A stretch of DNA of 6,233 bases from a bacterium (GCA_029933125.1 JAOZOU010000032.1:1-6233), one strand, 5' to 3'; positions 1 through 6,233 are shown, numbered from the stretch's first letter. Notes: a model not told the origin generated them from the letters alone. Made by a program: numbers and translations.

Positions 1-455
1 GTATCGTGATCGGATTTTAGGCCGCAGATGTAATAGTACGTCTTTTCAGTCTTCGCAACTTTCTTGCGTTTGAGTACGACCGCATCGAGCGACCGCTCCT
101 TTTTGTATTTGATGTTCAACCGGGTTTTGCCGACCACTTCATAAGGGAAATCTGCACGTTTGAGGTATGCGCCTTCTGAACCTTCCTCTGCGGAATACTT
201 CTTGATAGCATCACGGACGCACTGCTCGGAATGGCAGAGCGTGAACGGTGCGAGTTTGATATGGTCGGTTTCATGGAGCTTTTGATAGAATTTGATGCGT
301 TCGGAATAAGGGAGATTGTGAATGTCCCCGCAGGCAGAAGGCTGGGTGAGCTCATCAAGATCGGGTGCGGAAGAGCTGACTTGCACATTCGGATGAGCTT
401 CCGATTGACGCTTCTGAAGTTCCTGGAGCAAAAGTGCACGAGTCGTTTTATCCAT
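1..455 (-). CDS. C-terminal part of ATP-dependent DNA ligase adenylation domain, with own start; 3' partial
   Basis: The frame is open from ATG 455 to the left edge (151 complete codons). The start is supported by AGGAG 10 bases upstream and by an 8-base overlap with the previous gene (ATGGATAA). Residues 1-41 are a polar helix and linker (TTRALLLQELQKRQSEAH) unlike any ligase I know. From residue 43 the sequence follows the ligase catalytic domain exactly where the 4034-6233 product stops: GDIHNLPYSERIKFYQKL, a spacer, IKLAPF, then motif IV at 94-99 (EGAYLK) within EGAYLKRADFPYEV, and motif V around 113-119 (LNIKYKK), then SLDAVVLKRKKV, the probable lead into the OB fold. It lacks motif I (KxDG) and motif III, so it cannot adenylate alone. 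It may act with the upstream half in trans, or be a remnant. Because the frame is intact I annotate it as a CDS, not a pseudogene. Confidence 0.85.
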   Translation of the reverse strand, partial: MDKTTRALLLQELQKRQSEAHPNVQVSSSAPDLDELTQPSACGDIHNLPYSERIKFYQKLHETDHIKLAPFTLCHSEQCVRDAIKKYSAEEGSEGAYLKRADFPYEVVGKTRLNIKYKKERSLDAVVLKRKKVAKTEKTYYYICGLKSDHD

Positions 456-2400
456 CCGATGAATTCTCCTCTGACTTTTCGGGATTTTTAACTCCTTTAC
501 CTTCTTCTCTTTGCTCTGGCTCAGGTGGTGCGGATGCTTGCTGATTGTCTGGTTCTTGAACTTCATCCACAGACTTTAACAACGCAGAAACTTCTTTTTG
601 CGGCTGGATATCTTCCGCGAGCAGCGAAACGATTGTTTCAGTTGGGAGATTCGAGATAAGGACAGCCTTAAGGAACGGCAGGAACTTCTCAAATGGTGTC
701 TGTTCGATCTCGTGGAGTACAGCGGACAGTTGCTGAAGTGTGCGCTTGACATCCTGCGCAGTGGCGGATTCGTTCTTGATGACTGAATTGAGATCATTCT
801 GCACCTTTTCAAGCTGCTGGATAATTGCGGGGAAGTTCTGACTGAGCTGGCTGAGGTTGGACTGGAGAGTCTCGAGTGATCGCGAATGCTCTTTCTGTGC
901 GGTTGATAGTGACTTTGAAAGCGCCGAACGGATTGAATCTGAAGACTGAGTGAGCTTCGCAAGTGTGGAGTCAAGCGAGCCGGAGAAGCTGGAGAGTTCC
1001 TGTGAAAGTGAGTGAACATCTTGCGAAAGCTTCTGGAGACTGGACTGCGAGTCGGAAGAAGATTTGAGTAACTTTTCACCCGCTTCTGAGTGGCGATCGA
1101 GAATGGACTGAAGCGAAGACATATCCTTCCGGAGTCGGGCGCTCAGGGTCTGGATGAAATCTGAAAGCTGCTGGAATTTCTGGATTGTTGGTAGCGAATC
1201 GAACGACTTGAGGATCTTATCAAGAATGGAGAAGAGCTTATCGAGATCCTTCTTCGTCCAGGGAGAAAGTGGCACCCTTGCGCGGATGCCATAGATTTTT
1301 TCGCCGACTGAACCAGACGCAATATGTTCAGAAAGGGGCTCATCAAGAACCGCGTCGGCAATTTCTTCTACGGTAAGTGCACCACCGCTACCTGTTACCC
1401 AAGCATCATCACCACGATCACGGATGGCTTCAAGAGAATCGGTGGATTTATCAAAGCTGCTCCAGACGCCATCTTTGGAGGCAAGCTTCGCAATGATGGA
1501 ATTATCAACTGGTTCGTTGGATTCGGCGACAGCAACGAGATGATCTAATTTGATGTCTGAAAGTGCGGCATCCACTTCGGCATTCACTTCTGCAGCCGAA
1601 AGATCGTTCCAGGAGTCTTTAAGGTTATCAGTTTTGGCTTTGATAGCGTCGATCTCATCATCTTTAGAAGTTTTGACTGACGAACCCATGATGTTTTCAT
1701 CCGGGAGTTTGGACTGGATTTCATTGGTGTCCGCTTCGATGGCATCTATCTGCGCCTCGGTGGTATCGCTAAGCGAGACTTTCTCACCATCCAGGGTTGC
1801 TTTGACATCATTATCGGTGGAGAATTGCAATTTGTCGGTTTGGGCTTTTACAGCATCGAGATCCGAAGGAATGTTCGCGGAATCTAACTCTGCGAGTCGG
1901 GCTTCGGTGCAGACGCTGGCGAGCGCGGCATTGTCTGTGCCGCGCATGTCATCGTTGGATTTGCAAGCTTCAATTTTATGAGTTGCGGGATCATAACCTT
2001 CATCGGCAAAATCTTTGAGATCAGTTGCGCTTTGTGTCACACCGCCGATTTGCACAACATCAACTTCGAGTTTGTCCGAACCGAAGAGCGAATCATAAAC
2101 ATTGGCAGGCAAAATCATGAATTCATGCCAGACCGGGAGGGCGCCGGACTTATGAACCCACAACTGAAGTCTGCCAAGAGTGTTTGTGTCGGTAGCATCA
2201 AGCGAGCAATTGTAAATCCCGAGCTCATCATGAGTGCAATCAGAACTTTCATTTTTCTGTGCTATATCTCCCCCATTCTTCGAGAGCCTGACATCAGCTT
2301 GTGTGATAGTAAGCGCAGTCTCTGCAGTCTTACCATCCGTATCATCAATAAACGGTCCGATTTTTACGGTTACTGCCGTGTTTTGCTTTAGGAATTGCAT
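448..2400 (-). CDS. Phage tail-fibre-like protein with long coiled coil (650 aa)
   Basis: The start is ATG 2400, one base after the LamG stop, with GGGAGG 6 bases upstream. Residues 1-118 form a beta-rich head domain (TAVTVKIGPFIDDTDG, QADVRLSKNGGDIAQKN, DATDTNTLGRLQLWVHKSGALPVW) that I recognise from many uncharacterised prophage tail proteins. Residues 180-260 carry three spaced copies of a D-A-I-K-A-x-T-D-x-L motif. Residues 341-371 (ALTVEEIADAVLDEPLSEHI, then GSVGEKI) match a motif common in phage tail fibres. From PWTKKDLDKLF (380) to about 600 the chain is Leu/Ser/Gln-rich with heptad-like spacing, a predicted long coiled coil. The last 50 residues are Pro/Glu-rich and probably disordered. 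There is no transmembrane segment or enzymatic motif. A trimeric fibre or baseplate spike is the best guess; a tape-measure-like role is less likely given the head domain. The last eight bases overlap the next gene. Confidence 0.85.
   Translation of the reverse strand: MQFLKQNTAVTVKIGPFIDDTDGKTAETALTITQADVRLSKNGGDIAQKNESSDCTHDELGIYNCSLDATDTNTLGRLQLWVHKSGALPVWHEFMILPANVYDSLFGSDKLEVDVVQIGGVTQSATDLKDFADEGYDPATHKIEACKSNDDMRGTDNAALASVCTEARLAELDSANIPSDLDAVKAQTDKLQFSTDNDVKATLDGEKVSLSDTTEAQIDAIEADTNEIQSKLPDENIMGSSVKTSKDDEIDAIKAKTDNLKDSWNDLSAAEVNAEVDAALSDIKLDHLVAVAESNEPVDNSIIAKLASKDGVWSSFDKSTDSLEAIRDRGDDAWVTGSGGALTVEEIADAVLDEPLSEHIASGSVGEKIYGIRARVPLSPWTKKDLDKLFSILDKILKSFDSLPTIQKFQQLSDFIQTLSARLRKDMSSLQSILDRHSEAGEKLLKSSSDSQSSLQKLSQDVHSLSQELSSFSGSLDSTLAKLTQSSDSIRSALSKSLSTAQKEHSRSLETLQSNLSQLSQNFPAIIQQLEKVQNDLNSVIKNESATAQDVKRTLQQLSAVLHEIEQTPFEKFLPFLKAVLISNLPTETIVSLLAEDIQPQKEVSALLKSVDEVQEPDNQQASAPPEPEQREEGKGVKNPEKSEENSSDG
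466..470 (-). promoter_or_regulatory. Ribosome-binding site for the ligase C-terminal gene
   Basis: AGGAG lies 10 bases before ATG 455, inside the last codons of the tail-fibre-like gene. It indicates that the ligase C-part is translated as its own protein and is not merely a dead remnant. Confidence 0.7.
1621..1857 (-). repeat. Three spaced copies of a D-A-[VI]-[KE]-A-x-T-[DN]-x-[LI] motif in the tail-fibre-like protein
   Basis: DAVKAQTDKL (residues 182-191), DAIEADTNEI (219-228) and DAIKAKTDNL (251-260) recur at 37- and 32-residue spacing in the region between the head domain and the coiled coil. They look like short helical repeats; similar A-K-T-D-N-L units are familiar from tail-fibre proteins. 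The repetition is at protein level; the DNA copies have diverged. Confidence 0.7.
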
Positions 2401-2401
2401 T

Positions 2402-3199
2402 TCATACCTCCCTTAACATACGATAATGATGCATCGCTTGAGGAACAATACCTGCTGGTGGTGCGGCTGCATACAACAGTTCCGCTTCCAGCGGGTGATA
2501 GAACATGCAAAATGGGTCTTGGTAAAGTTGAACGATCTCTGAAGGTTGGAGACAACGATTATAAGCAAATATCCAATGAATTATCCCATTGAAATAGAAA
2601 TAAGTAGAGCTAAGCTTGCCAATCATGCTATTATAATTATTGCCTTCTGGCGTAACTTCTTTTGTTACCGTTCGAGAAGCGGTATTAAGATAGATATGCA
2701 CATTCGATTCATCTACTGTAACAGCAACAAAAAAAGTATCATACGCGGAAAATGTTTCGGTCGATTCTACCAACTGATAAGTGAAGTTGTCTCCCAACTG
2801 TACACGAATAATATCATTATGCAGTTGCAAAGCAATATCTTGAGCAGAACTTGAAGCACTATCTTTCATTAGTATTGACTGGTCCCCGCTTGCGGTATAC
2901 GGAGTTACTTTTGCAACAATACTACCCACAGATTCAAAGTTAACTGGATCGGTATAAATATAATCACCATCGCCTCCAAAATAAATACCTTCTGCCACCC
3001 AGTTTGGTGCTTCTGTTCCAAAAGTACCGTGTTTTAAATTTCCACTCAAATCAAAAACGGTATTGCCACCTCCTTCGTTGAATAACCAGCAGCCGACCAA
3101 ACCACGACTGAGTGGATGGTATGGATTAAGAAGCACACCATACATGGGCTTCTCATATGGATGCCACAATCCTGCGCGATAGCGAGAATATATGCTCAT
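2402..3199 (-). CDS. LamG/concanavalin A-like phage protein, probable receptor-binding or tail-surface lectin (265 aa)
   Basis: This 265-residue protein begins at ATG 3199, overlapping the previous TGA; no strong ribosome-binding site precedes it, so translational coupling is likely. Residues 29-60 (HPLSRGLVGCWLFNEGGG, then DLSGNLKHGT) are the classic opening of a LamG-type jelly roll. EGIYFGGDGDYI (70-81) follows, with strands to about residue 210, and the closing motif AYNRCLQPSEIVQLYQDP (212-229) is the usual end of the fold. The family binds carbohydrates or proteins. In phage tail modules such proteins are often taken to be virion-surface or receptor-binding components, which is inferred here. 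There is no signal peptide. No glycosidase catalytic Glu pair could be recognised. The tail (CMFYHPLEAELLYAAAPPAG) resembles the ends of other phage LamG proteins. The coding DNA is clearly more AT-rich than its neighbours, suggesting a separate origin. Confidence 0.85.
   Translation of the reverse strand: MSIYSRYRAGLWHPYEKPMYGVLLNPYHPLSRGLVGCWLFNEGGGNTVFDLSGNLKHGTFGTEAPNWVAEGIYFGGDGDYIYTDPVNFESVGSIVAKVTPYTASGDQSILMKDSASSSAQDIALQLHNDIIRVQLGDNFTYQLVESTETFSAYDTFFVAVTVDESNVHIYLNTASRTVTKEVTPEGNNYNSMIGKLSSTYFYFNGIIHWIFAYNRCLQPSEIVQLYQDPFCMFYHPLEAELLYAAAPPAGIVPQAMHHYRMLREV
2407..2412 (-). promoter_or_regulatory. Ribosome-binding site for the tail-fibre-like protein
   Basis: GGGAGG lies 6 bases before ATG 2400 and sits inside the last codons of the LamG gene, supporting both the start and translational coupling. 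Confidence 0.8.
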
Positions 3200-3642
3200 A
3201 CTATTTCTTGGGAGTATAATCTGTACTTGACAGTATTACCGCTTGATGCGAGAGCTACACCTGTCTTGTTCTTGATTAGCAGTTTACCCTGATCGGGTGT
3301 GGTAAGTAAAAACCTCGCAAATACTCGTTGCGCAGCATTCACCTCACGCAGCGGCACAATTTTATCGGGCGCTCTTGCGGGCGTTACTGAATCAGACCCA
3401 TCCTCGAAATTCGTGCCGTCTGTCCTTGCAAGTAACCAAATATAAATCGCCGGATTAGTTTGCGCGCTGAGGTCAACCGTGTTGAGATAAATCTCAACAT
3501 CCATATAGAGCTTGCGATCTGTGCCTGTGGATGTGAAATCAATCGCTGAGCCAAGTTTGTTACCATCATCCGCTAAGGAATTTAATTCTGTGCTCAGATA
3601 CGTTACGACCGTATCATATGCGGTCCATCTCAGTTCTGACAT
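3196..3642 (-). CDS. Conserved phage tail-associated protein, unknown function (148 aa)
   Basis: This 148-residue protein starts at the ATG at 3642, supported by a near-ideal AGGAGGTGA ribosome-binding site 10 bases upstream. It is predicted mostly beta: YMDVEIYL (46-53), AIYIWLLAR (65-73), VFARFLLT (107-114) and KLLIKNKTG (120-128), ending in a strand-rich YRLYSQEI. The helix before these (TVVTYLSTELNSLADDGNKLG) and the phrase DGTNFEDGSDSVTPARAPD followed by PLREVNAAQR are features I associate with uncharacterised proteins of phage tail modules. It resembles a jelly-roll or virion decoration fold, but that is a guess. It overlaps the LamG gene by ATGA at 3199-3196, so the two are probably translationally coupled and may work together on the virion tip. 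No enzymatic motif is visible. Confidence 0.82.
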   Translation of the reverse strand: MSELRWTAYDTVVTYLSTELNSLADDGNKLGSAIDFTSTGTDRKLYMDVEIYLNTVDLSAQTNPAIYIWLLARTDGTNFEDGSDSVTPARAPDKIVPLREVNAAQRVFARFLLTTPDQGKLLIKNKTGVALASSGNTVKYRLYSQEIV

Positions 3643-3652
3643 TTGTTTTCTG

Positions 3653-3661
3653 TCACCTCCT
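3653..3661 (-). promoter_or_regulatory. Near-ideal Shine-Dalgarno for the 148-aa protein
   Basis: AGGAGGTGA is fully complementary to the usual 16S rRNA 3' end and lies 10 bases before ATG 3642. It occupies most of the 20-base gap after the previous stop (3665-3663). It is the strongest such site in the window and suggests high expression of this gene and the coupled LamG gene. Confidence 0.85.
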
Positions 3662-3662
3662 G

Positions 3663-4037
3663 CTATTTAACATCTCTTTTATACCCCCACCATTCAAGTT
3701 CGATCTTTAATCGCGTAAGAGCTTTGGTTTTGAGTTCAATGAATTTCGCATCCAACTCATCACGTCTCTGTGCATTGGTGAGCGAAAGCGAACTGAATCG
3801 CACGGATGTAAACACTTCATAGACTTCGCCGTTCTGTACCTGCGCGAGCTCCTCCGAAGTAGAAAGTGGTGATTTGCTTTCGATTGTGCCGGTGGGCGAT
3901 TCGTGAGAAAGTTTCTCGACCAGCGCGGTGCGATAGCTTTTGCCGGCTTGGTTTTGTAAATCGGGAACAGGAATGCGAAAGACAACAGTAGCGGTCTTCA
4001 TATCGGGTGAAACCGTAAGAACATGATAGTCGCTCAT
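3663..4037 (-). CDS. Conserved small phage tail-region protein, unknown function (124 aa)
   Basis: This is a 124-residue soluble, acidic/basic mixed protein with no signal peptide or membrane segment. I chose the ATG at 4037 because it overlaps the upstream TGA in an ATGA arrangement and has GGGAG 8 bases before it; an in-frame ATG at 4061 would add eight residues and deepen the overlap. The N-terminal part (residues 4-25, HVLTVSPDMKTATVVFRIPV) reads as two beta strands. The centre holds VYEVFTSVRFSS, and the C-terminal third is helical (TNAQRRDELDAKFIELKTKA) and ends with LEWWGYKRD. From memory this pattern (a ValSerProAsp start, FRIP, RTALVE, then VRFSS-LTNAQRR) matches uncharacterised proteins encoded beside tail-fibre and LamG genes in prophages. 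A structural or assembly role in the tail or baseplate is inferred from its neighbours only. Confidence 0.8.
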   Translation of the reverse strand: MSDYHVLTVSPDMKTATVVFRIPVPDLQNQAGKSYRTALVEKLSHESPTGTIESKSPLSTSEELAQVQNGEVYEVFTSVRFSSLSLTNAQRRDELDAKFIELKTKALTRLKIELEWWGYKRDVK

Positions 4038-6233
4038 TTTTCGGGCTCCCAATAAAGACAATCATAGACATTGAATATTAAATCTTTTTCCTCGGGCTGC
4101 GGCTTGCTTGCATTCAATATGCCCGCAGTGACCGCCCGGGGCTGATGCTTGCCATTCTTCCAGAGCTCAATCTCGCCGCACACGATGAAGCTGCCGGGCT
4201 GCTGCTGAAATTCCTTGACAAGTGTCGGGCAGTTCCTGGTGACATCTGTGCCATCTTCGGTGAGAATGAGAACTTTATCTCCACTCTTGTGTACCTGACA
4301 ATGAGTGCCATCATATTTCTTCTGGATGTAGATGCCAATATCGAACCAGTTGTCTTTCCGCGTTTTGAGGACTTCAATCACTGAATCCACCGAATAGATT
4401 TCGCCCTTCTGACGCCCATGCATGGGCTTCAACATCGGGAACCACTGGAAGAGCTTGATCGCACGCTGTGCCATCTCCTGCCGGACTTTCTCACTGCGTG
4501 CTACCGCCGCAAGGTCGGCAAGCTCGACGAAGTTGGTGAACGGACCGGAGAAAGAGTCATCAAGAACCTGAATCCTGCCTTTGTATTCCGGAAATGCGCG
4601 CTCGATACGCCAGCGTGTGAGCAGAAAGAGCGAATCGGAATGGATGAACCGCTGCACTTCGATGAGCAGATCAGCGAGCTGGTCTTCGCCGAGTTTGTAG
4701 CATTTGATGATCGCGCGATCAAGCGCTGTGAGTAGCGGCGTGGGATCGCGCGCCTTCACGAGGATGTCGATATCGCCGGTTGTGTGTCGCCAGTTGGCGA
4801 GCGAGCCGACGAGCAGGATAAAAGGCTTTCTGAGATAGAAAGTGCTCCACTTCTCGAGAAAGTCATCGAGTTCAAGTGGTTCAAAGTGAGGAGAAACGTT
4901 GCCGGGGTAAATCGGGAGAGTGGTTTCGGGTGGACTCTCGGAGTTTTCTTCCTGTTCGTCAGACCAATCTTCAGGGTCTTCGACACCAGATTCTGATGAA
5001 GAGAGCCACTGGTGATTTCGGATCGTGATGCGCCGAAATGTGCGAATAAGATCACCTGAACCTTCCAAAGTGCAGATGAGTTTCTGCCTGCCGGGGACGA
5101 AAAAAGTGCTGCTGAAGGAGATGGTAAAAGAGGCAACACCGCTTTCGTTGGTGGTTGCTGTGAGCTCTTTGTGAGTTGAGAGATTGACGAGTTTGAACGT
5201 CAGAGGTTCACGGATGACCTCTGATGTGTCTTTCGATACGAGCGAGAATTCGAAAGTGACTGAATAATCATGGAGGATGGTCCTGGCGTTGATTCGGACC
5301 GATGGACGCATTTTGAGTGAGAGATGATAAGTGAAATTGGGTCTGACATAAGCCGAACGAATCTTGTCATAGAAGAAGCGGTGTTTGAGTGTGACTTTGA
5401 CTCTGTGGGTTGTCCGGAGTTTGTCTGCTGGAATAGGGATCGGAACAGTAGCCGGAGTTTTGAAACCTGAATCGGAGCCGTCTATAAGGATGGCAGCATC
5501 CGGCGGAAGTGATTCGACGCTCACGTAGCCTTCAAGTGTGGTGAAGTCCGCGGAAGGAACCGGGACATAATCGCGATCACCAAAGATACGGACAGCCTCG
5601 GTAACCCACGGGAAGGCTGCACAGGCGATGTCGAAAGCATCACCAGCAGAATGACCATCATGAATAGCGGAAAAAAGCGAATTCTGCCAGCTCTGAGAGT
5701 GTGACCATGCATCTGGATGCTCATGCATGTTGTAATAGCCGATAATGGCGAAGCTTGAAGTGCGACCTTGAGCGAACGCGTGCGCGAAAGAGCCGTCACC
5801 GGTATCCACAAGCGCACCACAATGACCGAGGAAAATGAAATTGAAACTCGGATCTGAAGACTGACGGGATTGGAGCGCGGAGTCAATGGAAGAAGCAGAA
5901 ACCAGTTCATGACCATTGAACCACAATTCGGAACTGCCATGCCCGAATTCATAGAGGAAACTGCCATAAGAATGAGATTTGAGGCAGTTCAGATATTCTT
6001 CAGTCGTGGGAGTATACTGGGTGAACGGCGGCGATCCAAACGAAGAGAACCAGGTGGCAGCATTGCGCCACCAGGGACGCCAGACATCATAACACTCGCT
6101 ATCGACTTCGTGACACCCGGAAAAGACAAGGGAATTGTGTGGCGGCGGTGTGCCAGTTCCAATTTCTTCGCCAGTATAGGCATCAATGAGATGTATGAGA
6201 TAATCATCTTCAGAGAAGACTTGATAACAGAGA
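4034..6233 (-). CDS. Clan CD (C25/caspase-like) peptidase - PEGA - Ig-like - nucleotidyltransferase - N-terminal DNA ligase chimera, 5' partial
   Basis: The frame is open from the right edge of the window to a TGA at 4036-4034, giving 732 visible residues; the true start lies outside. The TTG at 5926 is not the start, because homologous-looking sequence continues upstream of it. Visible residues 1-25 resemble the end of a PepSY-type propeptide (IDAYTGEEIG). A peptidase region runs to about 225: the presumed catalytic His is H98 (YEFGHGSSELWF) and the presumed Cys is C138 (FIFLGHCGAL), the His-Gly then Cys order of clan CD enzymes such as gingipains. A later FGDRDY resembles the FGDP motif of C25. 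Then come a PEGA-like domain (about 235-308), an Ig-like domain (about 312-405, with ESGVASFTI), and an acidic Ser/Glu/Pro linker (about 409-447). A Pol beta-type nucleotidyltransferase follows (about 454-590; GSLANWRHTTGDIDILV, the GS...DxD metal site). The protein ends in an ATP-dependent ligase adenylation domain: KPM, then KYDG with presumed nucleotidyl-lysine K639, CGEIEL (motif III) and YDCLYW. Motifs IV, V and the OB fold are absent here. Domain calls are by eye; the C25 assignment is the least certain, the ligase part the firmest. Confidence 0.85.
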   Translation of the reverse strand, partial: LCYQVFSEDDYLIHLIDAYTGEEIGTGTPPPHNSLVFSGCHEVDSECYDVWRPWWRNAATWFSSFGSPPFTQYTPTTEEYLNCLKSHSYGSFLYEFGHGSSELWFNGHELVSASSIDSALQSRQSSDPSFNFIFLGHCGALVDTGDGSFAHAFAQGRTSSFAIIGYYNMHEHPDAWSHSQSWQNSLFSAIHDGHSAGDAFDIACAAFPWVTEAVRIFGDRDYVPVPSADFTTLEGYVSVESLPPDAAILIDGSDSGFKTPATVPIPIPADKLRTTHRVKVTLKHRFFYDKIRSAYVRPNFTYHLSLKMRPSVRINARTILHDYSVTFEFSLVSKDTSEVIREPLTFKLVNLSTHKELTATTNESGVASFTISFSSTFFVPGRQKLICTLEGSGDLIRTFRRITIRNHQWLSSSESGVEDPEDWSDEQEENSESPPETTLPIYPGNVSPHFEPLELDDFLEKWSTFYLRKPFILLVGSLANWRHTTGDIDILVKARDPTPLLTALDRAIIKCYKLGEDQLADLLIEVQRFIHSDSLFLLTRWRIERAFPEYKGRIQVLDDSFSGPFTNFVELADLAAVARSEKVRQEMAQRAIKLFQWFPMLKPMHGRQKGEIYSVDSVIEVLKTRKDNWFDIGIYIQKKYDGTHCQVHKSGDKVLILTEDGTDVTRNCPTLVKEFQQQPGSFIVCGEIELWKNGKHQPRAVTAGILNASKPQPEEKDLIFNVYDCLYWEPEK
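4046..4050 (-). promoter_or_regulatory. Ribosome-binding site for the 124-aa protein
   Basis: GGGAG lies 8 bases before ATG 4037, inside the Trp-Glu codons near the end of the ligase N-part. It favours the 4037 start over the in-frame ATG at 4061. Confidence 0.6.

Noticed and set aside
1550-2391. Plus-strand open frames opposite the tail-fibre-like gene (143 and 137 residues) and other plus-strand frames
   Set aside because: They are antisense shadows with low-complexity Ser/Ala or irregular composition, no convincing ribosome-binding sites, and they lie opposite a well-supported gene.
330-4037. Split intein or self-splicing intron explaining the split ligase
   Set aside because: No intein blocks are seen at the ends of the halves (no terminal His-Asn before the Cys at residue 42 and no intein N-terminal block after YDCLYW), and no group II-like GTGYG boundary. 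The intervening DNA is filled with structural genes that have their own starts and stops.
3663-4061. Simple frameshift truncating the ligase at 4034
   Set aside because: Neither alternative frame downstream of 4034 continues the ligase; one holds the 124-aa tail protein with good coding character. The continuation is found about 3.6 kb away.
4035-4061. ATG 4061 as the start of the small tail-region protein
   Set aside because: The ATG at 4037 gives the standard ATGA overlap, has GGGAG at 8 bases, and the residues from there match the expected N-terminus better.
5924-5926. TTG at 5926 as the start of the peptidase-ligase gene
   Set aside because: The frame remains open to the window edge, and the upstream residues include the presumed catalytic His (GHG at about 5936-5944), so the start must lie beyond 6233.
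1-6233. CRISPR array, tRNA, attachment sites or IS ends
   Set aside because: No regularly spaced direct repeats, cloverleaf-like segments, or paired terminal inverted repeats were visible; in particular no matching repeat was seen at the two ligase breakpoints.

Overview
The window is one compact, co-directional gene block on the minus strand, transcribed from right (6233) to left (1). It holds six protein-coding genes with almost no intergenic DNA. I see no RNA genes, CRISPR array, insertion sequence, promoter or terminator, and no gene-free stretch longer than about 20 bases. Both end genes run off the window. Four of the five internal junctions overlap or nearly touch: ATGA overlaps at 4037 and 3199, a 1-base gap at 2401 and an 8-base overlap at 448-455. 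The fifth has a 20-base gap. Four starts carry clear Shine-Dalgarno sequences.

The middle four genes (448-4037) look like a tail or receptor-binding module of a tailed phage or prophage: two small conserved tail-region proteins (124 and 148 aa), a LamG/concanavalin A-like protein (265 aa), and a tail-fibre-like protein (650 aa) with a long coiled coil. The flanking genes are not structural. The upstream gene (4034-6233) encodes a large chimera in which a gingipain/caspase-like (clan CD) peptidase, a PEGA-like domain and an Ig-like domain are followed by a Pol beta-type nucleotidyltransferase domain and the first part of an ATP-dependent DNA ligase catalytic domain. That ligase stops partway through its adenylation domain. 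The missing continuation (motifs IV and V) is found about 3.6 kb downstream in the last gene (1-455), which starts with its own ATG and about 41 unrelated residues.

The most striking feature is therefore one ligase catalytic domain split into two genes, with a four-gene phage tail module between the halves. Joining the end of the first part to the ligase-like portion of the second gives a natural ligase sequence, and all the recognisable motifs are intact across the two pieces. This could be a module insertion into a ligase gene, a genuine two-subunit ligase, or an assembly chimera. The tight translational coupling at both junctions favours a real, settled arrangement but does not prove it.

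The organism cannot be named from this window. The contents suggest a prophage or phage-derived region of an uncultured prokaryote using strong Shine-Dalgarno initiation. Composition varies: part of the LamG gene is strikingly AT-rich compared with the peptidase-ligase gene, which suggests modules of different origin.
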